Source of the DNA: Limisphaerales bacterium
GTDB taxonomy: Bacteria > Verrucomicrobiota > Verrucomicrobiia > Limisphaerales > AAA164-E04
Direction of reading: 5' to 3'
Length of the DNA: 39,266 nt
NCBI GenBank assembly: GCA_024761205.1
Contig: JAMASS010000043.1
Coordinates: 1-39,266 of the forward strand
Part shown: positions 1 to 8,831 of the stretch, in pieces
Layout: each line of letters starts with the position of its first letter
Numbering within the stretch: the stretch's first letter is position 1
Made by a program: the position numbers and the translations under genes
Notes under the pieces: generated by a model
Seen by the model: only the letters and a program-made list of their open reading frames with translations
Databases searched by the model: none
What the model was told of the DNA's origin: nothing

Positions 1-700
1 TCCGATGGGTTGCGGCATCGTTGTGCAGACTGCAAGCGTGTGTTTCGTCTCATCACGGGCACTATGTTCGGGGACAGTCCTTGCCCCAGCGGTTTCTTGC
101 TACCTACCTGGAGACCATCACCGCCAAAAGGGAGCTCCTCTACGCAATTGGCCCAACACATCCGGGGCACACAACAGACCGCCTAGTTCATGCTCTCTCG
201 GATTCGCAATGCCACGAGAGGATGCTCCCATATGCTGGGCGGGGCGGTTGAGATTGATTGAGACCTACATCGGCGGCAGAGGACGCAACAAGCACGGGAA
301 TAAACGGACTCGCCATAAATCAAGGTCGCAGCACCAAGACCAAGACTCCCGCCTTTGGCATCGTCGAGCGCGGTGGTGATGCCCGTGCCTCCAAAGTCAA
401 GTCCGTCAACGGCAATGATGCTGCGCAACGTGGCACTCAGCTCAAATGTGAGTGCTGATGCGGACCGTGCTTATGGTGCGCTCGATGCCCTTTACAGCAT
501 CGCCCGTGTCAACCATAATGCAGGTGAATACGAACTCCGTGGAATCCCTCTGGGCAATGGTCAAGAGAGTCTACATGGGAACACATCACTGGTGGAGCCA
601 CAAGCACATGCAGTTATATCTGGATACCATATGTTTCAGACACAATCGTCCAAAGTTAAAAAGAACTCGACAAAGGAGCTACCGTGGCTAATTTCATCAA
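1..700 (+). pseudogene. IS1595-family (ISXO2-like) transposase, decayed, 5' end outside window
   Basis: Pieces of an ISXO2-like DDE transposase can be read in order but in different frames. They are a zinc-ribbon-like CADCKRVFRLITGTMF segment at 25-75, the first catalytic motif VEIDETYIGG with GRNKH at 247-300, a TPAFGIVERGG segment near 345-380, and a VNTNSVESLWAMVKR segment followed by HWWSHKHMQLYL near 525-625. The first catalytic motif is split: an extra T at 259 separates the codons for D and E. At least three further frame changes are needed to join the parts. Recognition rests on family knowledge of IS1595 (ETYIGG, NTxExxW, SxKHLxxY). No intact terminal inverted repeat was found, because the left end lies outside the window and the right end is not evident. 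The element cannot encode an active enzyme as it stands. Confidence 0.8.
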
Positions 701-748
701 GCAAGCAATGGCACCACACGCCCGCCTGGAATATCGAGAGCTGTTAGC

Positions 749-1021
749 ATGAATGTATCAGCTATAGACCCGATGGTGGCACTCGACAAGGCTATCCATG
801 ACACGCCCATCGCGTATCTGGACCGCGCACGTGCTTACCCATTCGTCAAGTGGGCAGGAGGGAAACGCTCACTCATAGCGGAGATACACAAGTGCCTGCC
901 GCATACCTTCGGTGATTATTGGGAGCCATTCGTGGGTGGCGGGGCAGTGTTCTTTGCACTTGATAATTGTATTTCGATCGGATCGACACAGGCAGATCAT
1001 CCGTTCAAGAATCTTTGTTGA
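749..1021 (+). pseudogene. Truncated D12-class DNA adenine methylase (N-terminal stub)
   Basis: The first 80 or so residues match the N-terminus of Dam/DpnM-type N6-adenine methyltransferases. They include the SAM-binding start [13 protein letters not shown] (about residues 26-38) and motif [14 protein letters not shown] (about 59-71). The family is usually 260-300 residues long. Here the similarity ends after about 72 residues and a stop follows at 1019-1021, so the target-recognition domain and the catalytic DPPY are missing. The ATG overlaps the stop (ATGA at 749-752) of a short frame 660-752 that has an AAGGAG sequence ahead of a GTG at 684. This suggests the methylase was once the second gene of a coupled pair. 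It sits directly downstream of the transposase relic, so truncation linked to insertion or deletion is plausible. It is presumed inactive. Confidence 0.75.
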
Positions 1022-1115
1022 CGGGACTTGACGATGGTACGTCTATGGGGTGTAGAAACAGGTTTCCCGGCAACGCTCTCGGTTCCGGTTTCGTGGGGTG
1101 TTGGCTTTTGTATTT

Positions 1116-1271
1116 ATGACTCTGATGCTGGATGCCTATCAGGTGCGGGATGGGCCCTTGCTGGACGAGTTCGTCAGATTATTCAAAGCCGAGCGGTTTC
1201 ATTTGGCTCGGCTTAGGAATTTTTGGGAAGACGTGAGCGACCATCTGGAATACCGGAAAAAAGATCATTAA
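1116..1271 (+). CDS. Short hypothetical frame, possible C-terminal fragment of a lost gene
   Basis: A 51-codon frame starting at ATG 1116 has a coding-like composition, with many charged residues in its second half, and ends in EYRKKDH. The same frame stays open upstream to 1056, so it may be the tail of a larger broken gene. I recognise no family. It lies between the methylase stub and the glycosyltransferase relic, inside an otherwise decayed block, so a remnant is more likely than a functional small protein. Confidence 0.25.
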   Translation: MTLMLDAYQVRDGPLLDEFVRLFKAERFHLARLRNFWEDVSDHLEYRKKDH

Positions 1272-1384
1272 GCCTAGTTACGACGAGCGAGCATGATCGT
1301 ATCAAGGTCCAATCGTAGCAAAATGCGTTTGATCGTTAGAGTGCCTATTGCTAAATACATTGACAATGCAAGCTGAGTCTCCCC

Positions 1385-2330
1385 GCCATCTGTTTTTTTC
1401 GAATTCTCTTTCCCCAGGGGACGTCTTCATACTAACCGGGGCGGTTCGGGATTTGTATTTGAGCTATCCGGACTGATTTGTGACGGATGTGAAACACCCT
1501 TCCCGTGTCTATGGGAGCACAATCCTTTTATCTCGCCACTAGACCAAATAGGACCGACATAGAGAAGGTGGAGTGCAAATGTCCGTTGGTGGATCGAGCG
1601 AACACGACGCCTCATCGTTGTCTTTACGGATTCATTCAGGATATTAATGAAAAGCCGGGTGTGCACATCATACCGACCGAGTTTTGAGAAGATATTTATT
1701 TGTCAAAGGAAGAGAAATCTTGGTACTCCCGACTGTATGAATGACCGATCAGAATCTTCCTTTGAGGATTGTTTAATGCGGGTGGAAAGTATGATGTCAC
1801 CATTAAACGGTGGGATCATTCCCGCTATCAGGCAATGGTGGATCACTTCCGGGATCGGATTCTCTTTGTGCAGGTAGGAAGTGCGAAACATTATCACCCA
1901 AAACTGGGAGGAGCGGTTGATCTGTAGGAGTGGGCTTTAATTCGGCAGCTTGTTTGACTCGTCCACCATGCGGCGGCTTTGCTTGTTTCTGTGACGGCTC
2001 TCTGAGGCATTTAACGGCCGCAGTTCCGTGAAGTTTTTTCGGCCTTGTGTCATCGTTGCCGGGGCGAGAGAGCCGGCCCCTCGGGTGTATCCGGATCACT
2101 TAATTCATTCACCATGTGGGGGCATTGAAATATGCCTTCAGGGAGGCTGCTGGAAGGATCGGATTTATCCGCTGCAAGATGAGAATGAGAGGGATGCGCC
2201 GGATCGGCTTTGTCGGGATGTGGTCGGTGAATTGCCTCAATGTGTGGATATAATTATGGCCGACAAGGTAATCTGGCGGATTGAAATGTACTATGATGAT
2301 GGTGCCTTGCGCTATCTGATCCCGGATGAA
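1385..2330 (+). pseudogene. Glycosyltransferase family 9 (heptosyltransferase-like) pseudogene
   Basis: Collinear fragments of an ADP-heptose:LPS heptosyltransferase-like protein are spread over all three frames. In order they are SPGDVFILTGAVRDL (about 1411-1455), FVTDVKHPS, IEKVECKCPLVDRANTTPHRCLYGFI (about 1560-1640), DIYLSKEEKSWY (about 1690), GGKYDV with the RYQAMVDHF region (about 1785-1850), FVQVGSAKHYHPKLGG (about 1866-1915), and QGGCWKDR, DRLCRDVVGELPQC and RIEMYYDDGALRYLIPDE (2130-2330). An in-frame TGA at 1474 replaces what is probably an arginine codon, and several indels follow. The family transfers sugars onto lipopolysaccharide or other cell-surface glycans. The gene is clearly dead, but the order and spacing of its blocks are those of a once complete gene of roughly 320 codons. 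The assignment comes from recalled family sequences. Confidence 0.7.
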
Positions 2331-2529
2331 GTGACGGCTGGGCGGATCGCCATAGCAAAGACGAAGGATAATCTTTTCATCAGTGGGGATAAGGGAAAGG
2401 CGGAGTGTCAAGTTGAAAGCGGTTGTCAATTAGAGGCATCTTGCTCAAGATACAGAGCTGTTGCCTTCAAAGACATTTGTGTTGTGGGGCTTGGTGGTTT
2501 TGGACTTGATCGATTTAGGCTAGGCGGGC

Positions 2530-3733
2530 TACAGCGCGCCGTGGTTGACGTTTGAGCTGATTGGTTCTGAAACCAAGGCTTTCATTCCGGGGTGGCTTCG
2601 TGTTTTGGATGCCGAGAAAAGTCGGTTTCGTTCAACCCTCTATATTCTCGTGGTGCGTGCCTGAAAGCTAATCATCCGGCTCGATCCTGGATGCTCATTT
2701 GCGATGCCGTTCCGTTGGCGGTTCCAAAGGGCGAAGTTTACTTGGAGGGGTTCTCGGGAATTAATCCCGAGCGGGTGCAGTGAACGTTGGATTTTAGGTT
2801 TTTTGGCCGGCTTTCCGTCAAACTTTCAGTGCCGATTCTGAAACCAATGGCGGAGGAAGGACGGTATGCGGGAAACGCCCATCTGCATCTACAGAGGATG
2901 ATGCGAGAGGAGGCAGGCGTATATCTCCGAACAGATTCCGCCGAGCGAGTGATGGGATTTGCTGTTTGTCTCCTATCTTGAGCGACATGGGGATGAGGTG
3001 AAGTAGGTCACTAATCAGTATCACCGCTCCGAGACCCGGGTGTTTTTTGCCAGAGGGGTCTTTTTCGGTCAGGGGCACCGCCATAATTTTGGAGCGTGGG
3101 ACGAGGGCTATGGGCACGTCATGTTTCTGGCTTTGCCGGAGTTGGTGCAACCGGTGAGCATGGGCAAGAGGATATCCAGAGCGCTTTATGAGTTTCCGCT
3201 GCAGAGGAGCGGTATCGACAAGGCAAGAGCTTACGGGCGACCGTGATTTGGATTGAAGGGGCTACGGGAGGGATGAAATTTCATTACGAACGGGCTCTTT
3301 TGAGTCTGGAGGTTGATGGTATCGGAGCTGGCGGGCGGATTGAGATTCCTGAGGGAGGGCGATCAAGGGAAGCGAGGTTTGTCGGGGAGCCTTTGGCGGA
3401 TCAACCTGATTCTGAATGGAACCGTGGTCGAGACGGTCCGATCGCACCCGTCTGAAAAGCGGTTTCTTGCCTTGATGCAACTCAAACGGCGAGTGGATGA
3501 AGCCTCGCAGCTAGTGCTTCGTCCTTCCCAACACGCCCGTTCGAGCCATGGGCGGTCAGGTGAACGAGATGGGAGAGGCACTGTTCGCCCATACGAGTCC
3601 CATTCATCTTGATCAGCGAGGGTGGCTTCGGTTCGAGAATGTTGTGGTGGAAGAGCTCATTGCCGAAATGACGATGGCTCGGGAAGTCATCGGCGAGAAA
3701 GGTGCGTTTGAATCGGCGGCTCAACGTGACTAG
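2530..3733 (+). pseudogene. Unrecognised protein gene, multiply frameshifted
   Basis: A second decayed gene follows the glycosyltransferase relic. Readable blocks, in order, are WLTFELIGSETKAFIPGWLRVLDAEKSRF (about 2541-2630), PKGEVYLEGFSGINPE (about 2725), MMREEAGVYLRTDSAERVMGF (about 2900-2960), VFFARGVFFGQGHRHN (about 3040), LYEFPLQRSGIDKARAYGRP then IWIEGATGGMKFHYERALLSLEVDGI (3185-3330), GRIEIPEGGR, and at the end GWLRFENVVVEELIAEMTMAREVIGEKGAF (about 3625-3715). Each block runs into a stop or frame change. The ancestral product was probably about 380-400 residues. I do not recognise a family or function. Its position next to a GT9 gene suggests, but does not show, a shared role. No signal peptide or membrane segment is visible. 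Confidence 0.6.
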
Positions 3734-3823
3734 ATGCTTGAGGGGTATCAGCTGAGGCATCAACGCACTGCAGTGATGGCTTGAGGGACCGGATGATTGA
3801 TCGTGTTGCCATCCAAAGCGGGT

Positions 3824-4741
3824 TTAGCGCAGAAGATAAAGGATTGCGGGGAGTGTTAGGAGGCTCCCTATGGTCGAGTAAAACACGGCCTGGACCAGAG
3901 ACTCGACGTTTCCTCCAAACACCCGAGCATAAACGACCGGTGCCATGGCACTGGGCATTCCTGCGAGCAAGATCAAGACAGATTGCAAAAGCCCCTTGAT
4001 ACCGATGACTTCGGTTAATCCGAGCGCCATGAGAGGTCCGCCACACAGCCTGAGGGTCACAATGCCAAGAAGCTTGAGATTGAGTCTTCCGATTCGGATG
4101 CTGGCGAGTTCCATCCCAACGCAGAGAAGAATGAAGGGAATTCCCGCCTGACCTAACGTTTCAATGGGGACGAGGATGGGTTGGGGCAACGTCACATGGG
4201 CTAGCCTGAAGAGAATGGCGATGGCGATAACATAGAATATCGGCATTTTGGCCAGAGCCTTGATGGTATCCGTCCGGGACATCTGGCCACGGGCGGCAAC
4301 GTAGATACCGAATCCGTTGTGGGGCAGCGCTTTTACGGCCACCAAGAGTCCAGCATACAGTAGTCCGGCTTCCTCGAATGCAAATAGCGAGACGGGAAAG
4401 CCGAGATTAACGGCGTTAAAGAATGTGACCGACAGAATGGTGCTGCTAGTTGTTGGGCCATCGAATCGCACCAGTAAGGCATAGAGACGGCCGATGGCAG
4501 CCATACTTCCAAGAACAAGAAGGCAAAAGAGGGTCACTTTCAGAACATCGGAAGCGTCCACTTGGACCTTTGTTAGGTTGGTAAAGAACAGCGGCGGTAA
4601 CAACACGTAAACCGAGATGCGGCTCAGTGTCTGTCGGTCGAGGTCGAGGCATCGGAACGCTAAGACCCCGATCCCGCAATAAGAGATCAGCGGGAGCAAA
4701 GCGTTGGCATAGACCGACGCTAGCTCAACGATAAAGTTCAT
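3824..4741 (-). CDS. AEC-family (auxin efflux carrier/malate permease-like) transporter
   Basis: The 305-residue product is very hydrophobic, with about ten predicted membrane segments, and has the layout of the AEC family (PF03547). It begins SVYANALLPLISYCGIGVLAFR and has a conserved half containing SVTFFNAVNLGFPVSLFAF. The C-terminal part GMPSAMAPVVYARVFGGN is typical of the second repeat. Family members are inner-membrane secondary carriers for malate, malonate or other small organic acids; the substrate cannot be read from the sequence. The gene lies 51 bp downstream of a dicarboxylate/amino-acid symporter on the same strand, so the two are probably co-transcribed and may both handle carboxylates. 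Length is normal and no lesion is visible. The start at 4741 precedes the first membrane helix closely. Confidence 0.85.
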   Translation of the reverse strand: MNFIVELASVYANALLPLISYCGIGVLAFRCLDLDRQTLSRISVYVLLPPLFFTNLTKVQVDASDVLKVTLFCLLVLGSMAAIGRLYALLVRFDGPTTSSTILSVTFFNAVNLGFPVSLFAFEEAGLLYAGLLVAVKALPHNGFGIYVAARGQMSRTDTIKALAKMPIFYVIAIAILFRLAHVTLPQPILVPIETLGQAGIPFILLCVGMELASIRIGRLNLKLLGIVTLRLCGGPLMALGLTEVIGIKGLLQSVLILLAGMPSAMAPVVYARVFGGNVESLVQAVFYSTIGSLLTLPAILYLLR

Positions 4742-4792
4742 TGGTTATCGACTGGAAAAACAAACTTCCAGCCTCTCGCCCTCAAAGGCGTC

Positions 4793-6100
4793 TTAACCTA
4801 CCGTCTCTGCCTTTCTAGCTGGCGCTCTGCTTTCAATTACGCGCCCGGCGTCCGGGTCGGAGAAGATGTCGCGGTCCAGCATGCCTTCGCTGGATGCTAC
4901 AGTGGTCGCCACCATGCCATCGCCGGCAACATTCACTGCGGTGCGCATCATGTCGAGTAGCCGGTCCACGCCGAGGATAAGGGCGATGCCTTCTACCGGC
5001 AGCCCTACCTGCGTGAGCACCATGGTTAGCATGATGATGCCCACTCCCGGCACCGCCGCGGTGCCGATGGAGGCGAGAGTGGCGGTGAGGATCACCATCA
5101 GGTAGTCATTCACACCCAGCTGAATGCCGAAAAACTGGGCGATGAACACCGTGGCGACGCCTTGCATGATCGCAGTGCCGTCCATGTTGATGGTGGCGCC
5201 GAGTGGCACGGCGAAGGACGCCACATTGTTGCTGACACCTAGGCGGTTCTCCACTGTGCGCAGCGTCACCGGCATAGTTGCTCCGCTGGACGAAGTGGAA
5301 AACGCCACCATCATCGGCTCACGCATCTTTTTTAGATAAGTGATCGGGTTCACCCTTGCCAGGAACCACAGCAGCGTGGGATAGGTCACCGTGGCGTGGA
5401 TCAAGAGCACCGCTGTCACCGTCAGGAAATAAGTCATCAGTTTCGTGATTTCGCTCCAGCCGACGATGAGACCGAGTTTCGCCATCAGGCAGAAGACGCC
5501 GTAGGGCGCCAACGCGATCAGCATGGTGATGAGCTTCATGAGGATTTCGTTAATATCTTTGAACAGGCGGAGGACGCGCTGACCGATCCCCTCCGACCGG
5601 CTGAGCGAAAGGCCGAACAGCAGCGCAAAGACGATCACCTGCAGCATCCTGCCGTCGGCCATCGCCTGAATGGGATTATCCGGGAAAATATTGATGAGGG
5701 TGTCCTTGACGCTCGGCACTTCTTCCGCCTGGAACTCTTCCGTCGACATATTATCGGCATCGCCAGCGCCGATGCCCGGATCCACCACCAAGGCGAGGGA
5801 GAGGGCCAATGTCACCGCAATCGCCGTGGTGACGAGGTAAAGGCCGATGGTCTTGCCGCCGAGGCGACCGATGCTGCCGGACGCCCCCAGGCTGGCAGCG
5901 CCGCAGATCAGGGAGACCAGCACCAGCGGCACCACCATCATTTTGAGCGACTTGATGAAAATCTGGCCGCCGGCGTCGATGGCGCCTTGCATCACATAAA
6001 CCTTCCAGAAGTTCGTCTCGGAGAGGTCCAGCCATTGTGTAACGAGGCCGATAAGCAGGCCAGCGACCATGCCGATGAGAATGCGGACGGTGAGGTTCAT
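4793..6100 (-). CDS. DAACS-family dicarboxylate/amino acid:cation symporter (GltP/DctA-like)
   Basis: The 435-residue membrane protein carries the hallmark motifs of Na+- or H+-coupled glutamate/aspartate/C4-dicarboxylate symporters. They are the serine-rich re-entrant loop STSSSGATMP, ATINMDGTAIMQG with the cation-site NMDGT, the second loop ASIGTAAVPGVGIIML, and DRLLDMMRTAVNVAGDG in the last helix. It should import acidic amino acids or dicarboxylates across the inner membrane. Two features differ from its neighbours. Codon use is visibly more GC-rich, enough to leave a stop-free antisense frame of 240 codons. It also has a strong AGGAAG Shine-Dalgarno 7 nt before the ATG, whereas most genes here have weak ones. 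Together these suggest acquisition from another lineage. It leads a probable two-gene operon with the downstream AEC carrier. Confidence 0.93.
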   Translation of the reverse strand: MNLTVRILIGMVAGLLIGLVTQWLDLSETNFWKVYVMQGAIDAGGQIFIKSLKMMVVPLVLVSLICGAASLGASGSIGRLGGKTIGLYLVTTAIAVTLALSLALVVDPGIGAGDADNMSTEEFQAEEVPSVKDTLINIFPDNPIQAMADGRMLQVIVFALLFGLSLSRSEGIGQRVLRLFKDINEILMKLITMLIALAPYGVFCLMAKLGLIVGWSEITKLMTYFLTVTAVLLIHATVTYPTLLWFLARVNPITYLKKMREPMMVAFSTSSSGATMPVTLRTVENRLGVSNNVASFAVPLGATINMDGTAIMQGVATVFIAQFFGIQLGVNDYLMVILTATLASIGTAAVPGVGIIMLTMVLTQVGLPVEGIALILGVDRLLDMMRTAVNVAGDGMVATTVASSEGMLDRDIFSDPDAGRVIESRAPARKAETVG

Positions 6101-6448
6101 GCAATGTCTTCCTGTTGATTGGGTGCACTTTGATGATCTTGATGTCTTGTGAGAACTCTTCCCTGGCTGGGAGTGACGCCTTTAAAAAGGCCCCAGGCGC
6201 TCTGCATTAAGAGCCTGCTTTCTGGCTGTTTGTTGTTCATAGATTGGATCCGTCTACGTTTTGATTCTCCAACAATGTGACCGGAGGATTTTTGCTATAA
6301 GTGTCAACCGTAATACTTAAGGTGGCGGCAGTTCAAATCATTTCTGTCGTTTGTCTGGTGCGGGGTTCAGCCGGGCAAGTCCGCTTTGTCCTCGTGTTTG
6401 AACCAGGCTCAATTGACAGGCCGCGATGTCCTTTCTAGGTTGGGGTGG
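6101..6448. other. Divergent intergenic region between the symporter and uvrB
   Basis: No gene is apparent. An extended -10-like TGCTATAAG lies at 6293-6301 on the plus strand without a convincing -35. A 14-bp palindrome-like GCCTTTAAAAAGGC lies at about 6179-6192 and could be an operator for the divergent symporter operon. I found no recognisable LexA-type operator before uvrB. All regulatory calls here are tentative. Confidence 0.3.
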
Positions 6449-8479
6449 ATGTTCGATCTTGTCGCGCCTTATGAGCCTGCGGGTGATCAGCCGCAGGCCA
6501 TTGATCAGCTGTCCCAAGGATTGCAGAGAGGGGTGCCTCATCAGACCTTGCTTGGGGTGACTGGCTCTGGGAAGACGTTTGCGATCGCCAATGTGATCGC
6601 TAGGGCGAACCGGCCGACTCTCGTGATTTCTCACAATAAGACTCTCGCTGCGCAGCTCTATGCGGAGTTCAAAGGGTTCTTCCCGAACAATGCGGTGGAG
6701 TATTTTGTGAGTTATTTCGATTATTATCAACCCGAAGCCTATATCCCGCAGACCGATACATTTATTGAGAAAGATTCCAGTGTTAACGACGAGATTGAGC
6801 GGTTACGCCTCTCGTCGATGAGTTCTCTTTTTTCTCGGCGGGATGTGGTGGTGATTGCCAGTGTTTCCTGCATCTATGGCATCGGGAGCAAGGATGATTA
6901 TGAGGCGATGTTGATCTCGATCAAGGTTGGCGACGAGCTGACCCGGGAGCAGTTTTTGGGTCGATTGGTTGAGCTGATGTATGAGCGCAATGATGTGGCT
7001 CTGAAGCGAGGAAACTTCCGCGTTCGCGGTGATACGGTGGAGCTCATACCCGGTTATCTTGAAGAAGGTCTCCGGATCGAGTTTTTTGGCGATGAGATTG
7101 ATCGGATCACGCGATTTGATCCGCTGACGGGTAATTCTTTGGAGTCGCTGGCGTACGTGACGGTGTATCCGAGCAAGCAATTCGTCACGCCGAGAGACAA
7201 GATGAAGCGAGCGATTTTGACCATTCGCGAGGAGCTCGGCGAGCGGATTGCTTGGTTTGAAAAAAATCAGAAGCTGCTCGAGGCCCAGAGGATCAAAATG
7301 CGGACCGAGTACGATCTGGAGATGATGGAAGAAATGGGGTTTTGCTCCGGCATCGAAAATTACAGCCGACACATCAGCGGGCGTCCGCCGGGATCTCGCC
7401 CCTCCACGTTGATGGACTTTTTCCCTGAGGATTATTTGCTCGTGATCGACGAATCTCATGCGACGGTGCCGCAGATTGGGGGAATGTATGCGGGTGATCG
7501 GTCACGGAAGATGACCCTGGTGGAGCACGGATTTCGGTTGCCGAGCGCCTTGGATAATCGACCGCTGAACTTTGGGGAGTTCCAATCATTTCAACATCAA
7601 ACCATTTATGTCAGTGCAACGCCGACTCCGCGCGAGGTTGAGTGGAGTCGTGGCAAGGTGATTGAGCAAATTGTTCGACCGACGGGCCTATTGGACCCCG
7701 TGATAACGGTGAAACCCCTGAAGGGACAGATCGATGATTTAATCGAGGAGGCGCGAAAGCGGGCGGATGCGAAGGAGCGAGTGTTGGTCACAACGTTAAC
7801 CAAACGAACGGCGGAGGAGTTAACGGATTACCTGACCGATATCGGAATTAACGTTCGCTATCTCCATAGTGAGATTGGGGCGATTGAAAGAGTCGAGATT
7901 TTGCGCGCTCTGCGGAAGGGCGAGTTTGACGTCCTCGTGGGCATTAATCTGTTGCGTGAGGGACTTGATCTCCCGGAGGTCTCGTTGGTCGCGATTCTGG
8001 ATGCGGATAAGGAAGGCTATTTAAGATCGACGACGAGCCTGGTGCAGACCGCGGGACGAGTGGCGCGGCATTTGGAGGGGAAGGTTATCCTTTATGCGGA
8101 TGTCGAGACCAAGAGCATCAAGGAATTTTTGGCGATCTCGCGCTACCGGCGGGAGAAACAACTAGAATACAATGAGGCCCACAATATTACGCCGAAGCAG
8201 GTGACGCGGGCGGTTGAGGGCAGTCTGTCCTATCGCAATCAGGGGCGGATCAAATCCGCAGCGGTGTTGAAGGACGCCCCAGTCGATTTGGACATTCAGG
8301 AGCTCATCAAGGAGTTAGAAGAAGAGATGATTGTGGCGTCGAACAATTTGGAGTTCGAGAAGGCTGCACTGGTCAGGGATCAATTACGGGAGACTAAGAA
8401 GTCGCTCGAGCAGGAAGGGGGGAGAGCGGCTACAACGTCAGCCAAGTATCCCAAGAAGCGGCGGCGGCGGATTCGGTAG
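6449..8479 (+). CDS. uvrB: Excinuclease ABC subunit B
   Basis: UvrB is the damage-verifying helicase-like subunit of nucleotide excision repair; it is loaded by UvrA and then recruits UvrC. The 676-residue product has Walker A GVTGSGKT (residues 36-43), the beta-hairpin region with YFVSYFDYYQPEAYIP, the helicase motif II equivalent DESHA, YVSATPTPRE, GINLLREGLDLPEVSLVAILDADKEG, motif VI with both arginines in QTAGRVAR, and a C-terminal UVR domain (IQELIKELEEEMIVASNNLEFEKAALVRDQLRETK) for UvrC contact. The frame is open to 6386, but ATG 6449 (MFDLVAPYEPAGDQ) matches the usual family start. Motif VI and the following segment (QTAGRVARHLEGKVILYADVETKSIKEF) differ from the usual QTIGRAARN...YADKxTDSM, yet the gene is intact. 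It is monocistronic as far as can be seen. Confidence 0.97.
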   Translation: MFDLVAPYEPAGDQPQAIDQLSQGLQRGVPHQTLLGVTGSGKTFAIANVIARANRPTLVISHNKTLAAQLYAEFKGFFPNNAVEYFVSYFDYYQPEAYIPQTDTFIEKDSSVNDEIERLRLSSMSSLFSRRDVVVIASVSCIYGIGSKDDYEAMLISIKVGDELTREQFLGRLVELMYERNDVALKRGNFRVRGDTVELIPGYLEEGLRIEFFGDEIDRITRFDPLTGNSLESLAYVTVYPSKQFVTPRDKMKRAILTIREELGERIAWFEKNQKLLEAQRIKMRTEYDLEMMEEMGFCSGIENYSRHISGRPPGSRPSTLMDFFPEDYLLVIDESHATVPQIGGMYAGDRSRKMTLVEHGFRLPSALDNRPLNFGEFQSFQHQTIYVSATPTPREVEWSRGKVIEQIVRPTGLLDPVITVKPLKGQIDDLIEEARKRADAKERVLVTTLTKRTAEELTDYLTDIGINVRYLHSEIGAIERVEILRALRKGEFDVLVGINLLREGLDLPEVSLVAILDADKEGYLRSTTSLVQTAGRVARHLEGKVILYADVETKSIKEFLAISRYRREKQLEYNEAHNITPKQVTRAVEGSLSYRNQGRIKSAAVLKDAPVDLDIQELIKELEEEMIVASNNLEFEKAALVRDQLRETKKSLEQEGGRAATTSAKYPKKRRRRIR

Positions 8480-8831
8480 AGGCTAAGTAGGCGGGGCAAA
8501 CCATTAAAAGCCTACATTTGTGCTTTCCTTTTGAAGAATCCAATCTACGGAGATGAAGTTGGAGGGATGTTGAGACTAGTGACCTTTGAGCCGCAGAGTA
8601 CGCGCGCCTTTGTTTTTGGTCGGCAGGTTGGTGGCGGGATGTTGCAATTCAAAGATACCTATGCCGATGGGAAGTTGGTCGATGAGGAGATGGGTTCACA
8701 TTGATATCCTGGGATGGGGAAAGCTGTGTTCGGAGACCCGATACGGTATCATTTCCTATCGCAAGGTCTGGTCGGTTTTCTGCCTCGAGTCGGAGATTCT
8801 CGACGCCGCTGAGAGTGCGAAATAGCCAGCG
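8480..8831. other. Intergenic region between uvrB and metG (convergent)
   Basis: A weak hairpin, GTAGGC/GCCTAC with a 17-nt loop, lies at about 8487-8515 just after uvrB and is a poor terminator candidate. A 45-codon frame at 8567-8704 is listed separately. The remaining sequence has short coding-like stretches in two frames (about 8705-8825), which may be the rest of a decayed gene. No family was recognised. Confidence 0.35.
8567..8704 (+). CDS. Small hypothetical frame, probably a remnant
   Basis: This 45-codon frame begins MLRLVTFEPQSTRAF and contains a glycine-rich GRQVGGGMLQFKDTYADGK stretch that looks protein-coding. A GGAGGG sequence abuts the ATG with no spacing, which is unsuitable for initiation. 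The frame is the uvrB frame and stays open between the uvrB TAG and this ATG. After the TGA at 8702 the same frame continues for another 30 codons before a further stop. It may be the eroded 5' part of a gene. No function is assigned. Confidence 0.2.
   Translation: MLRLVTFEPQSTRAFVFGRQVGGGMLQFKDTYADGKLVDEEMGSH

Noticed and set aside
5396-6118. 240-codon plus-strand frame across the symporter gene
   Set aside because: It is antisense to a clear DAACS symporter and arises from GC-rich codon use. Its translation is His-, Asp- and Gln-rich with no protein pattern.
6413-6440. TTGACA promoter immediately before uvrB
   Set aside because: The only -10 at usable spacing would leave a leader of about six nucleotides before the start codon, and its match is poor.
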